Part shown: positions 44,264 to 52,014 of the stretch, one piece after another | How the letters are laid out: each line of letters begins with the position of its first letter | Position numbering within the stretch: the first letter of the stretch is position 1 | DNA from: a virus | Length of the DNA: 64,000 nucleotides | IMG/VR virus record: IMGVR_UViG_3300034101_005859 | Span: 62,001 to 126,000 of that record | Reading direction: 5' to 3' (one strand) | The notes under the pieces: generated by a model | Databases searched by the model: none | Told to the model about the DNA's origin: nothing | What the model saw: only the letters and a program-made list of their open reading frames with translations | Made by a program: the position numbers and the translations under genes

Positions 44264-44581
44264 CTAATTGTTGATCGACTCTGGGAAGTATTCCCAGATT
44301 TCTAATTCTGTGAATCCCACAGACAGGGTTTGACCTGTGCTGCGGAAATTGTTCGGCAATTGAGCCAGAATTTGAGGAACCCATTCCTCATTTTCCCCAT
44401 ATGTTTTTACGAGGATGTATCCTTTCTTGATTGTTTCCTCGATGTTAGCCGTTATTTTACCAAACAGGGAATTATCCTCTTGGTTGTAAGCAACCAAAGC
44501 AATATTCCCATTATTGTTGTAACGGGACTCCTTTATCGTTACTTTGTAGCTTTCGCCAAAAACCGTGATGTTAGCATTCAT
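44264..44581 (-). CDS. DUF4313-like conserved protein
   Basis: 105 residues; GGAG 7 nt before the ATG. Order of blocks (IALVAYNQED, FGKITANIEE, ILVKTYGENEEW, GFTELEIWEY) fits the phage/plasmid DUF4313 type, function unknown. Own R1 leader. Confidence 0.6.
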   Translation of the reverse strand: MNANITVFGESYKVTIKESRYNNNGNIALVAYNQEDNSLFGKITANIEETIKKGYILVKTYGENEEWVPQILAQLPNNFRSTGQTLSVGFTELEIWEYFPESINN

Positions 44582-44619
44582 CTTTCGTCTCCTTGGTGTT
44601 GTTGTTGGTTACACCCATA

Positions 44620-44654
44620 TATCGGCTTTGCTTCTCGGCTTTCCGAAGCAGTTT
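44620..44654 (-). repeat. R1 leader, copy 14
   Basis: Loop GGAAAGCCG with CGCCTTTCC upstream: helix B is shortened to CTTTCC/GGAAAG. Confidence 0.9.
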
Positions 44655-44726
44655 GGAAAGGCGACATTCTTGTCTGTAATTCTGAAGCGAGGCTCAGAGT
44701 ACAAGTGTGTAAAAGGAATGACAAAT

Positions 44727-44752
44727 AAAAAAAGAGCCAGAAGGCTCTTTTT
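44727..44752 (-). terminator. Intrinsic terminator
   Basis: AAAGAGCC-TTCT-GGCTCTTT stem with a T tract. Confidence 0.85.
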
Positions 44753-44760
44753 TATTTTGG

Positions 44761-45039
44761 TTAAAGCTCAATCTGTGTCTTATCATGAAGATAAATCGAT
44801 GGTGTCTCACTAGGAATTAGGAAAAAGAACTTAACATCCATCTCCTGTGGGATCAGAGGCTTTAATTTCAGATATGCATATCTGATATCACTTTCCATTG
44901 AGGCATAGCATACTTCTATACCATTCACTTCAATGCTATAATGATTGTTATCACGGTATATGTGATGAAGATCCAATGAAATTGCTGCATCGATGATGGT
45001 GTTGATGGTGGTGTTGGTGTTGGTGTTGGTGTTGCTCAT
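44761..45039 (-). CDS. Hypothetical protein with Asn-Thr repeat N-terminus
   Basis: 92 residues; AAGGAG 7 nt before the ATG. Residues 2-10 repeat Asn-Thr (hexanucleotide slippage is likely at 45,000-45,030). Small alpha/beta body. Own R1 leader and terminator. Confidence 0.7.
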   Translation of the reverse strand: MSNTNTNTNTTINTIIDAAISLDLHHIYRDNNHYSIEVNGIEVCYASMESDIRYAYLKLKPLIPQEMDVKFFFLIPSETPSIYLHDKTQIEL

Positions 45040-45077
45040 CTTTCGTCTCCTTGGTGTTGGTTATCGTTACACCCATA

Positions 45078-45112
45078 TATCGGCTTTGCTTCTCAGCTTT
45101 CCGAAGCAGTTT
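45078..45112 (-). repeat. R1 leader, copy 15
   Basis: Loop GGAAAGCTG; helix B shortened to CTTTCC/GGAAAG. Confidence 0.9.
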
Positions 45113-45147
45113 GGAAAGGCGACATTGTTGTCTGTAATTCTGAAGCG

Positions 45148-45192
45148 AGGCTCAGAGTACAAGTGCGTAAAAGGATTTTACACACTTGTACT
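45148..45192. repeat. R2 motif as an inverted pair
   Basis: AGTACAAGTGCGTAAAA and TTTTACACACTTGTACT, four-nt spacer. Confidence 0.75.
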
Positions 45193-45207
45193 ATTTGTTG
45201 TGGGCAA

Positions 45208-45247
45208 TAAAAAAATAGTATCAGGATTTGTTTTATCCTGATACTAT
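45208..45247 (-). terminator. Intrinsic terminator (second of a tandem pair)
   Basis: ATAGTATCAGGAT/ATCCTGATACTAT stem with T6; lies 46 bp downstream of another terminator. Confidence 0.85.
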
Positions 45248-45293
45248 TGGTGACAATTTATCAATTATGATGAACAATTTTGTAATTTAAGAT

Positions 45294-45342
45294 TAAAAAA
45301 AAAGAACCCTGATTCTAACCTTTTGTGGTTAGAATCAGGGTT
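45294..45342 (-). terminator. Intrinsic terminator (first of a tandem pair)
   Basis: AACCCTGATTCTAACC/GGTTAGAATCAGGGTT, a 16-bp perfect stem, then nine or more T. Confidence 0.9.
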
Positions 45343-45348
45343 ATTATA

Positions 45349-45462
45349 TCAATCTGCCATATCATATCGCCATTTTATCTTATCCTCATTCCAGTCTAAT
45401 ACTTCATCTGGTTCTATTGCCATTTCGATATCATCATACTTGACATTAAGTTCTTCACTCAT
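45349..45462 (-). CDS. 37-residue acidic protein
   Basis: AAGGAG 9 nt before the ATG marks this start and rejects a longer reading. Asp/Glu-rich with a C-terminal WRYDMAD. It follows the gene at 45,503 by 40 nt. Confidence 0.6.
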   Translation of the reverse strand: MSEELNVKYDDIEMAIEPDEVLDWNEDKIKWRYDMAD

Positions 45463-45502
45463 GTGGCAATACTCCTTATTGTTTAATGGATTGGTTAATG
45501 AA

Positions 45503-45679
45503 TCATTGGCATGCATTACAGATTCCTGCATCAATCAGTATTTGCGCTGTTCTTCCAAAGATTCCTTGAAGCTTCCATGCAAGACCTGTATCAATCAACT
45601 TTTGCCATGCTTCGATAACTACATGTTCTTCTTCTTCTTGAACTCCTTCTGCAATCATCACTGCATCAAATTCACTCAT
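45503..45679 (-). CDS. Small conserved-type phage protein
   Basis: 58 residues; AAGGA 7 nt before the ATG. WQKLIDTGLAWKLQGIFGRT followed by AQILIDAGIC is a pattern I associate with small helical phage proteins. A CxxC ends the protein. Function unknown. Confidence 0.7.
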   Translation of the reverse strand: MSEFDAVMIAEGVQEEEEHVVIEAWQKLIDTGLAWKLQGIFGRTAQILIDAGICNACQ

Positions 45680-45725
45680 GAAGGAATCCTTTCTTCGTCA
45701 TATTGTGACGATTTTATAAACATAA

Positions 45726-45832
45726 TTAGTAGTCATCTGGTTCAATTGTTTCGCCAAGATCGATTAGTTCTTGGTATCTATTTTTCCCTGATTCTATCCA
45801 TCAACAATAGCATCTTGTATATCCAAGATGAT
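45726..45832 (-). pseudogene. Truncated duplicate of the zinc-ribbon gene's 3' half
   Basis: Directly abuts the intact gene's stop codon. It encodes the same NHLGYxRCYC ... YQELIDLGETIEP series but has an in-frame TGA after the CYC and no start. A ~105-bp tandem duplication that has decayed. Confidence 0.75.
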
Positions 45833-46030
45833 TTAGCAGTCATCTGGTTCTGGTTCAATTGTTTCGCCAAGATCGATTAGTTCTTGGTATCCATTTCCTC
45901 CTGATTCGCTCCATCCACAATAACATCTTGCATATCCAAGATGATTATTGCAATTGTTACAAATTTTTGCTCCACAATATTGTGTGAAGACAAATCTTCC
46001 TCCACAAGAGCAATTTTCTTGTTTGTTCAA
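45833..46030 (-). CDS. Small zinc-ribbon protein (TTG start)
   Basis: 65 residues. AAGGAG lies 7 nt before a TTG, which is the best start; no ATG fits. CSC, QYC, CNNC and CYC make a dense Cys set, followed by GWSESGGNGYQELIDLGE, a block I recognise as recurrent in phage small proteins. Likely zinc-binding; function unknown. Confidence 0.75.
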   Translation of the reverse strand: MNKQENCSCGGRFVFTQYCGAKICNNCNNHLGYARCYCGWSESGGNGYQELIDLGETIEPEPDDC

Positions 46031-46050
46031 TTGAATTCTCCTTGTTGATT

Positions 46051-46455
46051 TCAATCAATAGAAGACCAGTTGTTGATATCAACGATCTTTTCATTAGGAG
46101 AAGACCTTGCTGTATCAACAGTAGCATTGAAGGCTACGACATTGTCGAATGCTCCATTAGGTCCAAAAGTGTCATGCAGTGCTTGAAGGAATTGGAATGG
46201 AACGAGTATGATGTCTACTGATTTGGCAATTTCATTTAGGCAATCATATTGTTCTGAAGATACGACGAAAAATGTTTTTGTAACATTCATTCCTTTTATT
46301 TGCCTAGCAACACTGAAATTTTTCTTCAGAGTGAATTTGTTGCAAAAATCTTTATCTTGAGGAGGAGACTCTGTTCCGTCTGAAAACTTGAAACTGTGAG
46401 GTGATAGAGTGACTAATTTAGCACCATTAGCAAGAACATGAGTGTTGTATTGCAT
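46051..46455 (-). CDS. Hypothetical protein, possible NLTPH relative
   Basis: 134 residues; AAGGAG 6 nt before the [21 protein letters not shown] near the N-terminus echoes VNLTPH ... DG ... PPSG of the gene at 38,935. The rest differs. Preceded by the longest R3 array. Confidence 0.65.
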   Translation of the reverse strand: MQYNTHVLANGAKLVTLSPHSFKFSDGTESPPQDKDFCNKFTLKKNFSVARQIKGMNVTKTFFVVSSEQYDCLNEIAKSVDIILVPFQFLQALHDTFGPNGAFDNVVAFNATVDTARSSPNEKIVDINNWSSID

Positions 46456-46473
46456 ATCAATCTCCTTTTAATG

Positions 46474-46601
46474 GCTTGTGGAATACTCTGCGAGGCTTGT
46501 GGAATACTCTGCGAGGCTTGTGGAATACTCTACGAGGCTTGTGGAATACTCTACGAGGCTTGTGGAATACTCTACGAGGCTTGTGGAATACTCTACGGTT
46601 T
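46474..46601. repeat. R3 array, 6 units (GG variant)
   Basis: Six nearly identical 21-bp units, CTTGTGGAATACTCTRCGAGG. Homogeneous, so recently amplified or kept uniform. Confidence 0.9.
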
Positions 46602-46625
46602 GTTTTATAAAACTGGGCATAGCAA

Positions 46626-46886
46626 TTAATTATCATCAATAAGATCGATTCCAAGGCAACCACCATCACCAGTTGTATAACCAATCCGATACAACTTGCT
46701 TCCAATTGTGGTTCTGAAATTTATCCTATAGTTCAATGTTGCTGGTTCACCATTAACAGAATCAGGCAGATCATCAGGGATATATTCCCTGATAGCATTG
46801 ATGAATTGATCTCGATCTTTTTCATCAAGATCAATTAGATTGTAGGCTTCATCTCCTTGCAAGAAGACGATTGGATAGTGCTTCAC
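46626..46886 (-). CDS. Hypothetical protein (GTG start)
   Basis: 86 residues. The upstream gene's TAA overlaps the SD (TAAGGAG), which is 6 nt from a GTG; this sets the start. Alpha/beta with a Gly-rich C-terminal turn (YTTGDGGCLG). Translationally coupled to the gene before it. Confidence 0.65.
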   Translation of the reverse strand: MKHYPIVFLQGDEAYNLIDLDEKDRDQFINAIREYIPDDLPDSVNGEPATLNYRINFRTTIGSKLYRIGYTTGDGGCLGIDLIDDN

Positions 46887-46896
46887 TAAATTCTCC

Positions 46897-47082
46897 TTAT
46901 GGTTGGCCATTGCAATCAAGTGCTGCTTTTTCCAAATCTGTTCTATAGATTGGACTATCTATTTGAAAGAAGATAGCTTCGTCTCTTTTGATCTCTGCAT
47001 ATGCTTCCTTGCATTGATTGCAGAGATTGATATCATGATCATGATCTTTGTTGCAGAAGAAAAGTTTGCAAAACTTTTTCAT
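46897..47082 (-). CDS. Small Cys-rich protein
   Basis: 61 residues; AAGGAG 5 nt before the ATG. CKLFFC and CNQC could form a zinc site, as in the gene at 36,838. Coupled to the following GTG gene. Confidence 0.65.
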   Translation of the reverse strand: MKKFCKLFFCNKDHDHDINLCNQCKEAYAEIKRDEAIFFQIDSPIYRTDLEKAALDCNGQP

Positions 47083-47091
47083 ATTTTCTCC

Positions 47092-47490
47092 TTAGTAACC
47101 AAGTGCCTTGGCCCACCTGTTAATGCCTTGCCATTCCTTGCGAGGCATTGCATCGATGATTTTATTTACGATCAGATCAAGTTCTTTTGCAAGAACTTGA
47201 CCATCTTGATATGTGCCGGGAAGATCAACGAATGCCAATACAGGCAGACATTGGTGTTGTGGAGTAGGGCTAACATGAAAAGCAACCATTCGCCAGAGAT
47301 AAGCAACCTTACCAGTCTTATCAGTTGGTCGTCGCAACTTCCTGCCATTCTCTTCAAAAATGGAATATTCGATCTTAGGTTTTCCAGCCCTAAGCCTACC
47401 CTTATTCTTGCCTTGATTGGCAATAATTCCAGAAGCGATTTCACGCTCTTCAACGCTCAGGTGATCGATAGGAATGATTGGCATAGTCAT
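47092..47490 (-). CDS. Hypothetical protein
   Basis: 132 residues; AAGGAG 7 nt before the ATG. Basic N-terminal half with helical and strand elements, Trp-rich segments (YLWRMVAFH, EWQGINRW). Own R1 leader and upstream terminator. Confidence 0.7.
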   Translation of the reverse strand: MTMPIIPIDHLSVEEREIASGIIANQGKNKGRLRAGKPKIEYSIFEENGRKLRRPTDKTGKVAYLWRMVAFHVSPTPQHQCLPVLAFVDLPGTYQDGQVLAKELDLIVNKIIDAMPRKEWQGINRWAKALGY

Positions 47491-47524
47491 TGTCTTTCTC
47501 CTTGTGGTTATCGTTACACCATAA

Positions 47525-47559
47525 TATCGGCTTTGCTTCTCCGCTTTCCGAAGCAGTTT
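47525..47559 (-). repeat. R1 leader, copy 16
   Basis: Loop GGAAAGCGG; 3' flank TTATGGTG instead of TATATGGGTG. Confidence 0.9.
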
Positions 47560-47627
47560 AGACAAAAGACAATCTTGTCTGTAATTGATTTGGCTTGAGA
47601 GTACAAGTGTGTAAAAAAATGGAAACC

Positions 47628-47664
47628 AAAAAAAAAGAGGCAAGCATTTTACTGCTTGCCTCTT
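47628..47664 (-). terminator. Intrinsic terminator
   Basis: AAGAGGCAAGCA/TGCTTGCCTCTT stem, then T9. Confidence 0.9.
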
Positions 47665-47674
47665 ATATCAACTT

Positions 47675-48067
47675 TTATTCTTCTACAATATCAACTTTGG
47701 CAATTTCATCAAAGTAATCTTGAGCATTGTCGCCATACCAGTTGTTTACTTCCTGATTCAAGTAGAAGTATATGGCAGACAATCCATTATTTTCCATGGG
47801 GTTATTACCCACTCCTGAATCTTCGTATGATCTGATCAAATCTTTCTTGTGAAGATACCATATATCTTCAATATTTTTATCATATACAGGGATTAGTCCA
47901 TCAATAAGTTCATGTACTGAACCAGAGTAGTCCAGATCGCTTATATCTGGAAGGCTATCTGATTTGTTTTCCTCGACATAATCTTTGAGAATTTCTTTTA
48001 CTCCATCAATCGCATCATTGACGAGATCAGGAAGCTGGTCTTCAATATCAATCGTAATCTTAGCCAT
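47675..48067 (-). CDS. Hypothetical acidic protein
   Basis: 130 residues; AAGGAG 7 nt before the ATG. Very acidic, mostly helical, with a Tyr/Trp-rich C-terminal half. Acidic character like DNA-mimic proteins, but no direct evidence. Confidence 0.7.
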   Translation of the reverse strand: MAKITIDIEDQLPDLVNDAIDGVKEILKDYVEENKSDSLPDISDLDYSGSVHELIDGLIPVYDKNIEDIWYLHKKDLIRSYEDSGVGNNPMENNGLSAIYFYLNQEVNNWYGDNAQDYFDEIAKVDIVEE

Positions 48068-48105
48068 TGTCTTTCTCCTTGTTAGAACTGTTACTGTTAG
48101 AACTG

Positions 48106-48243
48106 TTACTCATCAACACTCAGGATTTCAATTCTCCAATGAGTGTTACACTCAAGTGTCACTTTGATTTGACACTTATTCCTGAATAATTCTGCCGAAA
48201 CCTGAGCCATCATCTCAATTTCACACTTTGGAATAAAAATCAT
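48106..48243 (-). CDS. 45-residue hypothetical protein
   Basis: AAGGAG 7 nt before the ATG. Three Cys and a strand-rich C-terminus. Short double repeat GTTAGAACTGTTACT lies just after its stop. No family recognised. Confidence 0.6.
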   Translation of the reverse strand: MIFIPKCEIEMMAQVSAELFRNKCQIKVTLECNTHWRIEILSVDE

Positions 48244-48276
48244 TGTCTTTCTCCTTGCCGATTGGTTACACCCATA

Positions 48277-48311
48277 TATCGGCTTTGCTTCTCCCCTTTC
48301 CGAAGCAGTTT
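48277..48311 (-). repeat. R1 leader, copy 17
   Basis: Loop GGAAAGGGG, CCCCTTTCC upstream. Confidence 0.9.
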
Positions 48312-48335
48312 GGAAAGGGGATAATCTTGTCCAGA

Positions 48336-48698
48336 TTAAGAAGGACGATAAACTCCTCTACCATTTGTGTATAGGACTTGATATCTTTCGTTATCTACAT
48401 CTTTGCCATTTTCAACCCAATTTGGTTGTACTCTTGGGTTGTATGTGATAGCAGATGATGATAGTTCTTCTTTTACAGTTTGGATTTCCAGATCTTGGCA
48501 TTCTATCCAAGCGCATACTGTTTTGTTTGCGCCTTGATTGATTTGATTTGCTATTTTCTTACTGTTCCTCAGCTTGCATTCTTTCATGACGATTCGTGTT
48601 GATTCAGGATCATAGTAATTGACCTCTGAACCAACTTTGACTTGCCATTTCCTGTAGTTTTCGCCATTGGCGAGATGGAATCGAACTTTGATTTTCAT
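48336..48698 (-). CDS. Conserved-type phage protein (RFHLxxGENYRKWQ)
   Basis: 120 residues; AAAGGA before the ATG. KVRFHLANGENYRKWQVK and the Cys-containing KTVCAWIECQ are blocks I recall from environmental phage proteins. Beta-rich. Function unknown. Confidence 0.7.
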   Translation of the reverse strand: MKIKVRFHLANGENYRKWQVKVGSEVNYYDPESTRIVMKECKLRNSKKIANQINQGANKTVCAWIECQDLEIQTVKEELSSSAITYNPRVQPNWVENGKDVDNERYQVLYTNGRGVYRPS

Positions 48699-48714
48699 TG
48701 CATTCCTTTCGCAA

Positions 48715-49017
48715 TTAGATGCCCACATGACCGTCTTTAACTCCTTGCCAGTAGTCTTCGACTACTTTTTCAAGATCAAGGTCTTTATAAACACTGTCGT
48801 ATGGGAAAAGTTCAATCACTTCCTTAGTTTCAATATCATCTGGTTTATATTCAATCACTTTGTCTTGGTCTTCATCGTAAAAACCGATTTTCTCCAACCA
48901 GATGTCACATTTGTGAATCTCGACATCATTCCATTTATCAACAGTAAACTCGTAACCAAAGGTCACATCAAAAAGTTTCCCTTTGTATTTCAATTCTTCG
49001 CAGCGAATAGTTGCCAT
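48715..49017 (-). CDS. Hypothetical acidic protein
   Basis: 100 residues; AAGGAG 7 nt before the ATG. Beta-rich N-terminus, acidic C-terminus. Own R1 leader; the next gene to the right is on the other strand. Confidence 0.7.
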   Translation of the reverse strand: MATIRCEELKYKGKLFDVTFGYEFTVDKWNDVEIHKCDIWLEKIGFYDEDQDKVIEYKPDDIETKEVIELFPYDSVYKDLDLEKVVEDYWQGVKDGHVGI

Positions 49018-49051
49018 TGTCTTTCTCCTTGTGGTTATCGTTACACCATAA

Positions 49052-49086
49052 TATCGGCTTTGCTTCTTCGCTTTCCGAAGCAGTTT
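49052..49086 (-). repeat. R1 leader, copy 18
   Basis: Loop GGAAAGCGA creates CTTCG/CGAAG in place of the usual pairing. Confidence 0.9.
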
Positions 49087-49226
49087 GGTCAATAGACTTG
49101 CTTGTCCAGAATTGCTTTGTTGATGGTAAGTCTGGAGTACAAGTGTGTAAGATGTAAACTGAAAGTACAAGTTTGTAAAAGCAAAAAAATCATTTCATAT
49201 ATACTTGTACTCTAACTGGTGGTTTT

Positions 49227-49589
49227 ATGTATAGTGCTGTTAATCTGGATAAAGAAAGCAGGATGCGTTTGTTGGGAATTTTCAGTAAATTGCCTTCTGA
49301 ATGGGAGTTGATTTGTCATCATATGACCATTGATCTTGGTAAACCAAGCCCTGATATTGAAGCAAGAATTGGTGAAGAAGTTCATCTTATAGCTGATAAA
49401 ATTGCTCAAGATGATAAGAACATTGCAATAGAAGTTAAGACTGATGTGCCAAGCAGAAATAAAATTAAACACATCACAATAGCTGTCAATAGATCTGCTG
49501 GTGGTAAACCAGCATTATCTAATATGCTTACAGATTGGAAAGAAATGCCAACAATTTATCTGTCAGGAATAATTGAAATCAATAAATAA
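49227..49589 (+). CDS. 2H-phosphoesterase-like protein
   Basis: 120 residues, the only plus-strand gene in this block; SD GGTGG. Two H-x-T motifs, H32-M-T34 in CHHMTIDLG and H82-I-T84 in KHITIAVN, are the 2H signature and spaced correctly for a two-lobed domain. 2H enzymes cut 2',3'-cyclic phosphates or cyclic oligonucleotides; the T4 anti-CBASS protein Acb1 is one. Candidate roles: RNA-end repair or removal of a host signal nucleotide. An ACTTGTACTCT motif lies just upstream in the same orientation. Confidence 0.7.
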   Translation: MYSAVNLDKESRMRLLGIFSKLPSEWELICHHMTIDLGKPSPDIEARIGEEVHLIADKIAQDDKNIAIEVKTDVPSRNKIKHITIAVNRSAGGKPALSNMLTDWKEMPTIYLSGIIEINK

Positions 49590-49790
49590 TCACAACACAT
49601 AATTTTCAGTAAGGGATAGTTCAGATTTTCAGTGCAGAACTTATAATTTCATTGCAGCACTTATATTCATCCATAAAAAATCATCATAAAATAAAATCTT
49701 TATATTTCATTTTCATAATTTGTCATTCTTGGATTTGCATAAATGAAAATGTGATTCATCACAGTTTTCTAATATGATAAAATTTTGGCC
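49590..49790. other. Gap without a convincing gene
   Basis: About 200 bp. A short direct repeat is visible (GCAGAACTTATAATTTCATT, then GCAGCACTTATA). Otherwise AT-rich with nothing recognised. Confidence 0.6.
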
Positions 49791-49826
49791 AAAAAAAAAG
49801 GCCCCCCTGCTTTGAGGCAGGGGGGT
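49791..49826 (-). terminator. Intrinsic terminator
   Basis: CCCCCCTGC/GCAGGGGGG stem followed by nine T on the minus strand. Confidence 0.95.
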
Positions 49827-49836
49827 GTAGTGATAA

Positions 49837-50316
49837 TCAGTAGGACTCTTCTGTGGAGTTGCGGCCAACACGGCCAGCACATTCAGGCCCAAGTCCAGTT
49901 TCGATTGACTCAGGTACTGTTAGTTTGCGGCCACATCGGCCACACTTCCCTTCATGATGGACTGCAAATCCCTTCTCAATCAGTGGTTCTGGGTTGTTTT
50001 CCCAGATCAACTGCAATGCACGATTGAGAAGTCGAACTGGGAGGCTTTCGCCATTCATGCACGACTTTGCTGTCGTGCGAACTGAACCATTATCTGGGTT
50101 AAGCATTCCCAGATAGGTGTAGTTAGCGTAATTATCTGGTCCAGTTAGCAAAGACACAAAATATGTGTCTTTGAATCCGTTTGTCCCTTCCTTGAACCGC
50201 ACCTTGAATGTATAATGAGGCTTAAGTGCCTCTTCTACTGCGTAATGCTCAGGAAGAGCTAATGTGAAGGTAGCGTTTCCTGCCACAACAAAGTCCTTGG
50301 AAACGATCTTGCTCAT
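49837..50316 (-). CDS. DUF6011-like zinc-ribbon protein
   Basis: 159 residues; GGAG 7 nt before the ATG. The C-terminus CGRCGRKLTVPESIETGLGPEC is the DUF6011 zinc-ribbon pattern. The N-terminal ~110 residues are a beta-rich domain. Own R1 leader and terminator. Function unknown. Confidence 0.75.
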   Translation of the reverse strand: MSKIVSKDFVVAGNATFTLALPEHYAVEEALKPHYTFKVRFKEGTNGFKDTYFVSLLTGPDNYANYTYLGMLNPDNGSVRTTAKSCMNGESLPVRLLNRALQLIWENNPEPLIEKGFAVHHEGKCGRCGRKLTVPESIETGLGPECAGRVGRNSTEESY

Positions 50317-50361
50317 CGACTTCTCCATTCTTTTTGGTTATCGTTGCTGGTTACACCACAA

Positions 50362-50396
50362 TATCGGCTTTGCTTCTCCGCTTTCCGAAGCAGTTT
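50362..50396 (-). repeat. R1 leader, copy 19
   Basis: Loop GGAAAGCGG; no helix-B partner upstream. Confidence 0.9.
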
Positions 50397-50450
50397 TTAT
50401 AATCGAGATAATATGATTGTTTTATAAATTGTGATATCAATTTATAAGCA

Positions 50451-50565
50451 CATAGAATACTCTACGAGCTTGTAGAATACTCTACGAGGCACATAGAATA
50501 CTCTACGAGCTTGTAGAATACTCTACGAGGCACATAGAATACTCTACGAGCTTGTGATATACTAT
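50451..50565. repeat. R3 array, 6 units (alternating)
   Basis: Two unit types alternate: CACATAGAATACTCTACGAG and CTTGTAGAATACTCTACGAG. The last unit runs into the stop codon of the gene at 50,562. Confidence 0.85.
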
Positions 50566-50894
50566 GAATCGTATTTTTCAGGAAAGTTATCAAAAATTTT
50601 GAGTAGATAATCTGAGTGTTCTTTTGATTCTTTGTTAAATGTAAATCTTATTGTAAGACATATTAAAATATGTGGTTCCAATGTCTCATCGATACGAAGG
50701 GTCTCATCGATACGAAGGAGCGATCCTTCTGGAGGTTGACCGGAGACTCTCAGGATTTGATCGAGTGTGCGTCTTGCATCTGCCATGGCAGCATTTAGGT
50801 CATAATTTGGACTAAGTTTATCATGTATAGGTTCTTGTCTTGGTGTTATATCGAAGTCACACGATTCAACCAGATGGAATGGTGTCCAGATCAT
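50562..50894 (-). CDS. Hypothetical protein, paralogue of 43,900
   Basis: 110 residues; AAGGAG 8 nt before the ATG. Contains a perfect in-frame 18-bp duplication giving RIDETL twice. Same domain plan as the gene at 43,900. Confidence 0.7.
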   Translation of the reverse strand: MIWTPFHLVESCDFDITPRQEPIHDKLSPNYDLNAAMADARRTLDQILRVSGQPPEGSLLRIDETLRIDETLEPHILICLTIRFTFNKESKEHSDYLLKIFDNFPEKYDS

Positions 50895-50911
50895 CTTAAT
50901 TACTCCTTAAT

Positions 50912-51130
50912 TTATGATTTCCTTATAGATGCCACTGCTTTATATCCAGAATCATTAAGAGAATCTTCTTCGTTATCCCAGATTAATGTTCTATCTCCTC
51001 CATCAGATAGGTCACCATCATGACCTATTTCTACATCATTGCCATAAAGTTTACGAACAGCTTCGATTACTGAATCGTAATCTGCATAAATTGAAGAGCT
51101 ATCACCATTAGAGAAATCAATCTTGTACAT
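50912..51130 (-). CDS. Hypothetical acidic protein
   Basis: 72 residues; AAAGGA before the ATG. Asp/Gly-rich centre. Overlaps the preceding gene's end by 14 nt. No family recognised. Confidence 0.7.
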   Translation of the reverse strand: MYKIDFSNGDSSSIYADYDSVIEAVRKLYGNDVEIGHDGDLSDGGDRTLIWDNEEDSLNDSGYKAVASIRKS

Positions 51131-51608
51131 TATTGTTCCTTTCTGTTCTATTACACCACTCAGGTACTGATCTTAGTGTCCACTTATGTAAGTGATTTTT
51201 GGCTTTCACATAATAGTCACGATATGCCTTGACAGGATTATCGTTCTTAAATTCATCTGGCATTGCTTGTGCAAATGGTGTCATTCCACAATTGGGGAAA
51301 ATATCAATAAATCTCATGCAATAATTAATTACTTCTTCACACTTATGAACCTTCTTATATCGGAAAGTATATTCCTTGCAAAGTTCTATTCCCAAATCAC
51401 ATAACCATTTGAAATTGGATCTTGATTGGCCAGCCCAAATTGTACATGGATGTTTAGCATGAACTGGAAGGTATGGATTTTCTATTTTTAATTGGCTTAA
51501 ATTAGTGCAAAGCATTTGAGCCGATTCAAGTGGCATCTTGACAACATGACGATCTACATGCCACTTTGCTGCTTGATTAACATCATGAGAAAGAACAAAG
51601 ATGTTCAT
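51117..51608 (-). CDS. Pyr_excise-family-like protein (pyrimidine dimer glycosylase fold)
   Basis: 163 residues. MNIFVLSHDVNQAAKWHVDRHV, KMPLESAQMLC, HPCTIWAGQS, LCKEYTFRYKK and MTPFAQAMPDE are the ordered blocks of a phage family related by pattern to T4 endonuclease V-type proteins. It may repair or process DNA, though the catalytic N-terminal Thr of T4 EndoV is not evident. SD AAGGAA (AAAGGAATATC). Confidence 0.7.
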   Translation of the reverse strand: MNIFVLSHDVNQAAKWHVDRHVVKMPLESAQMLCTNLSQLKIENPYLPVHAKHPCTIWAGQSRSNFKWLCDLGIELCKEYTFRYKKVHKCEEVINYCMRFIDIFPNCGMTPFAQAMPDEFKNDNPVKAYRDYYVKAKNHLHKWTLRSVPEWCNRTERNNNVQD

Positions 51609-51617
51609 GATATTCCT

Positions 51618-51815
51618 TTAGTCATAATAACCCTCAGGATGAGGAGGGTTTGGTGGGCCTTTATAGTTTGGGTTTGCAACCCATGTGTCATAATTTGTGA
51701 GAAGCCAAGGTGACTCATCACCTTTATCAACTGCATCAACAATTGCTTGGTGAACTGCGTGTTGGTATGGACTGTCATACCAGAAATCTTTGTGTTCCCT
51801 TTCACTATCAAACAT
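51618..51815 (-). CDS. Hypothetical protein
   Basis: 65 residues; AAGGAA before the ATG. Trp/Tyr/Pro-rich, ends NPPHPEGYYD. Next to the Pyr_excise-like gene (9 nt). No family recognised. Confidence 0.65.
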   Translation of the reverse strand: MFDSEREHKDFWYDSPYQHAVHQAIVDAVDKGDESPWLLTNYDTWVANPNYKGPPNPPHPEGYYD

Positions 51816-51829
51816 ATTACTTTTCCTTG

Positions 51830-51991
51830 TTATTCACTTTCCAATGAAGTATAGATCACACTAACTATTGCACTTCCAAGCATAGCAAGTGGTATTGCGT
51901 ATATTGCTGAACGGAAGTACATAAATCCAAAGTATCCGAGTCCAAAGAAACCCAATAACTTGGCGAATTCTAAAGGGTAATTGGCCTTCAT
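51830..51991 (-). CDS. Small two-helix membrane protein
   Basis: 53 residues from the ATG with GGAG at 6 nt; a reading 10 codons longer is rejected. Two hydrophobic segments separated by FRS. Possible holin-like or exclusion peptide; unproven. Confidence 0.65.
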   Translation of the reverse strand: MKANYPLEFAKLLGFFGLGYFGFMYFRSAIYAIPLAMLGSAIVSVIYTSLESE

Positions 51992-52014
51992 GTTATTCTC
52001 CATTGTAAATAATA

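Noticed and set aside
37026-49170. Long minus-strand readings containing KLLRKAEKQSRYMGV-type peptides
   Set aside because: These are translations of the R1 leader. Each gene has a good SD just before a later start codon, so the upstream parts are untranslated leader.
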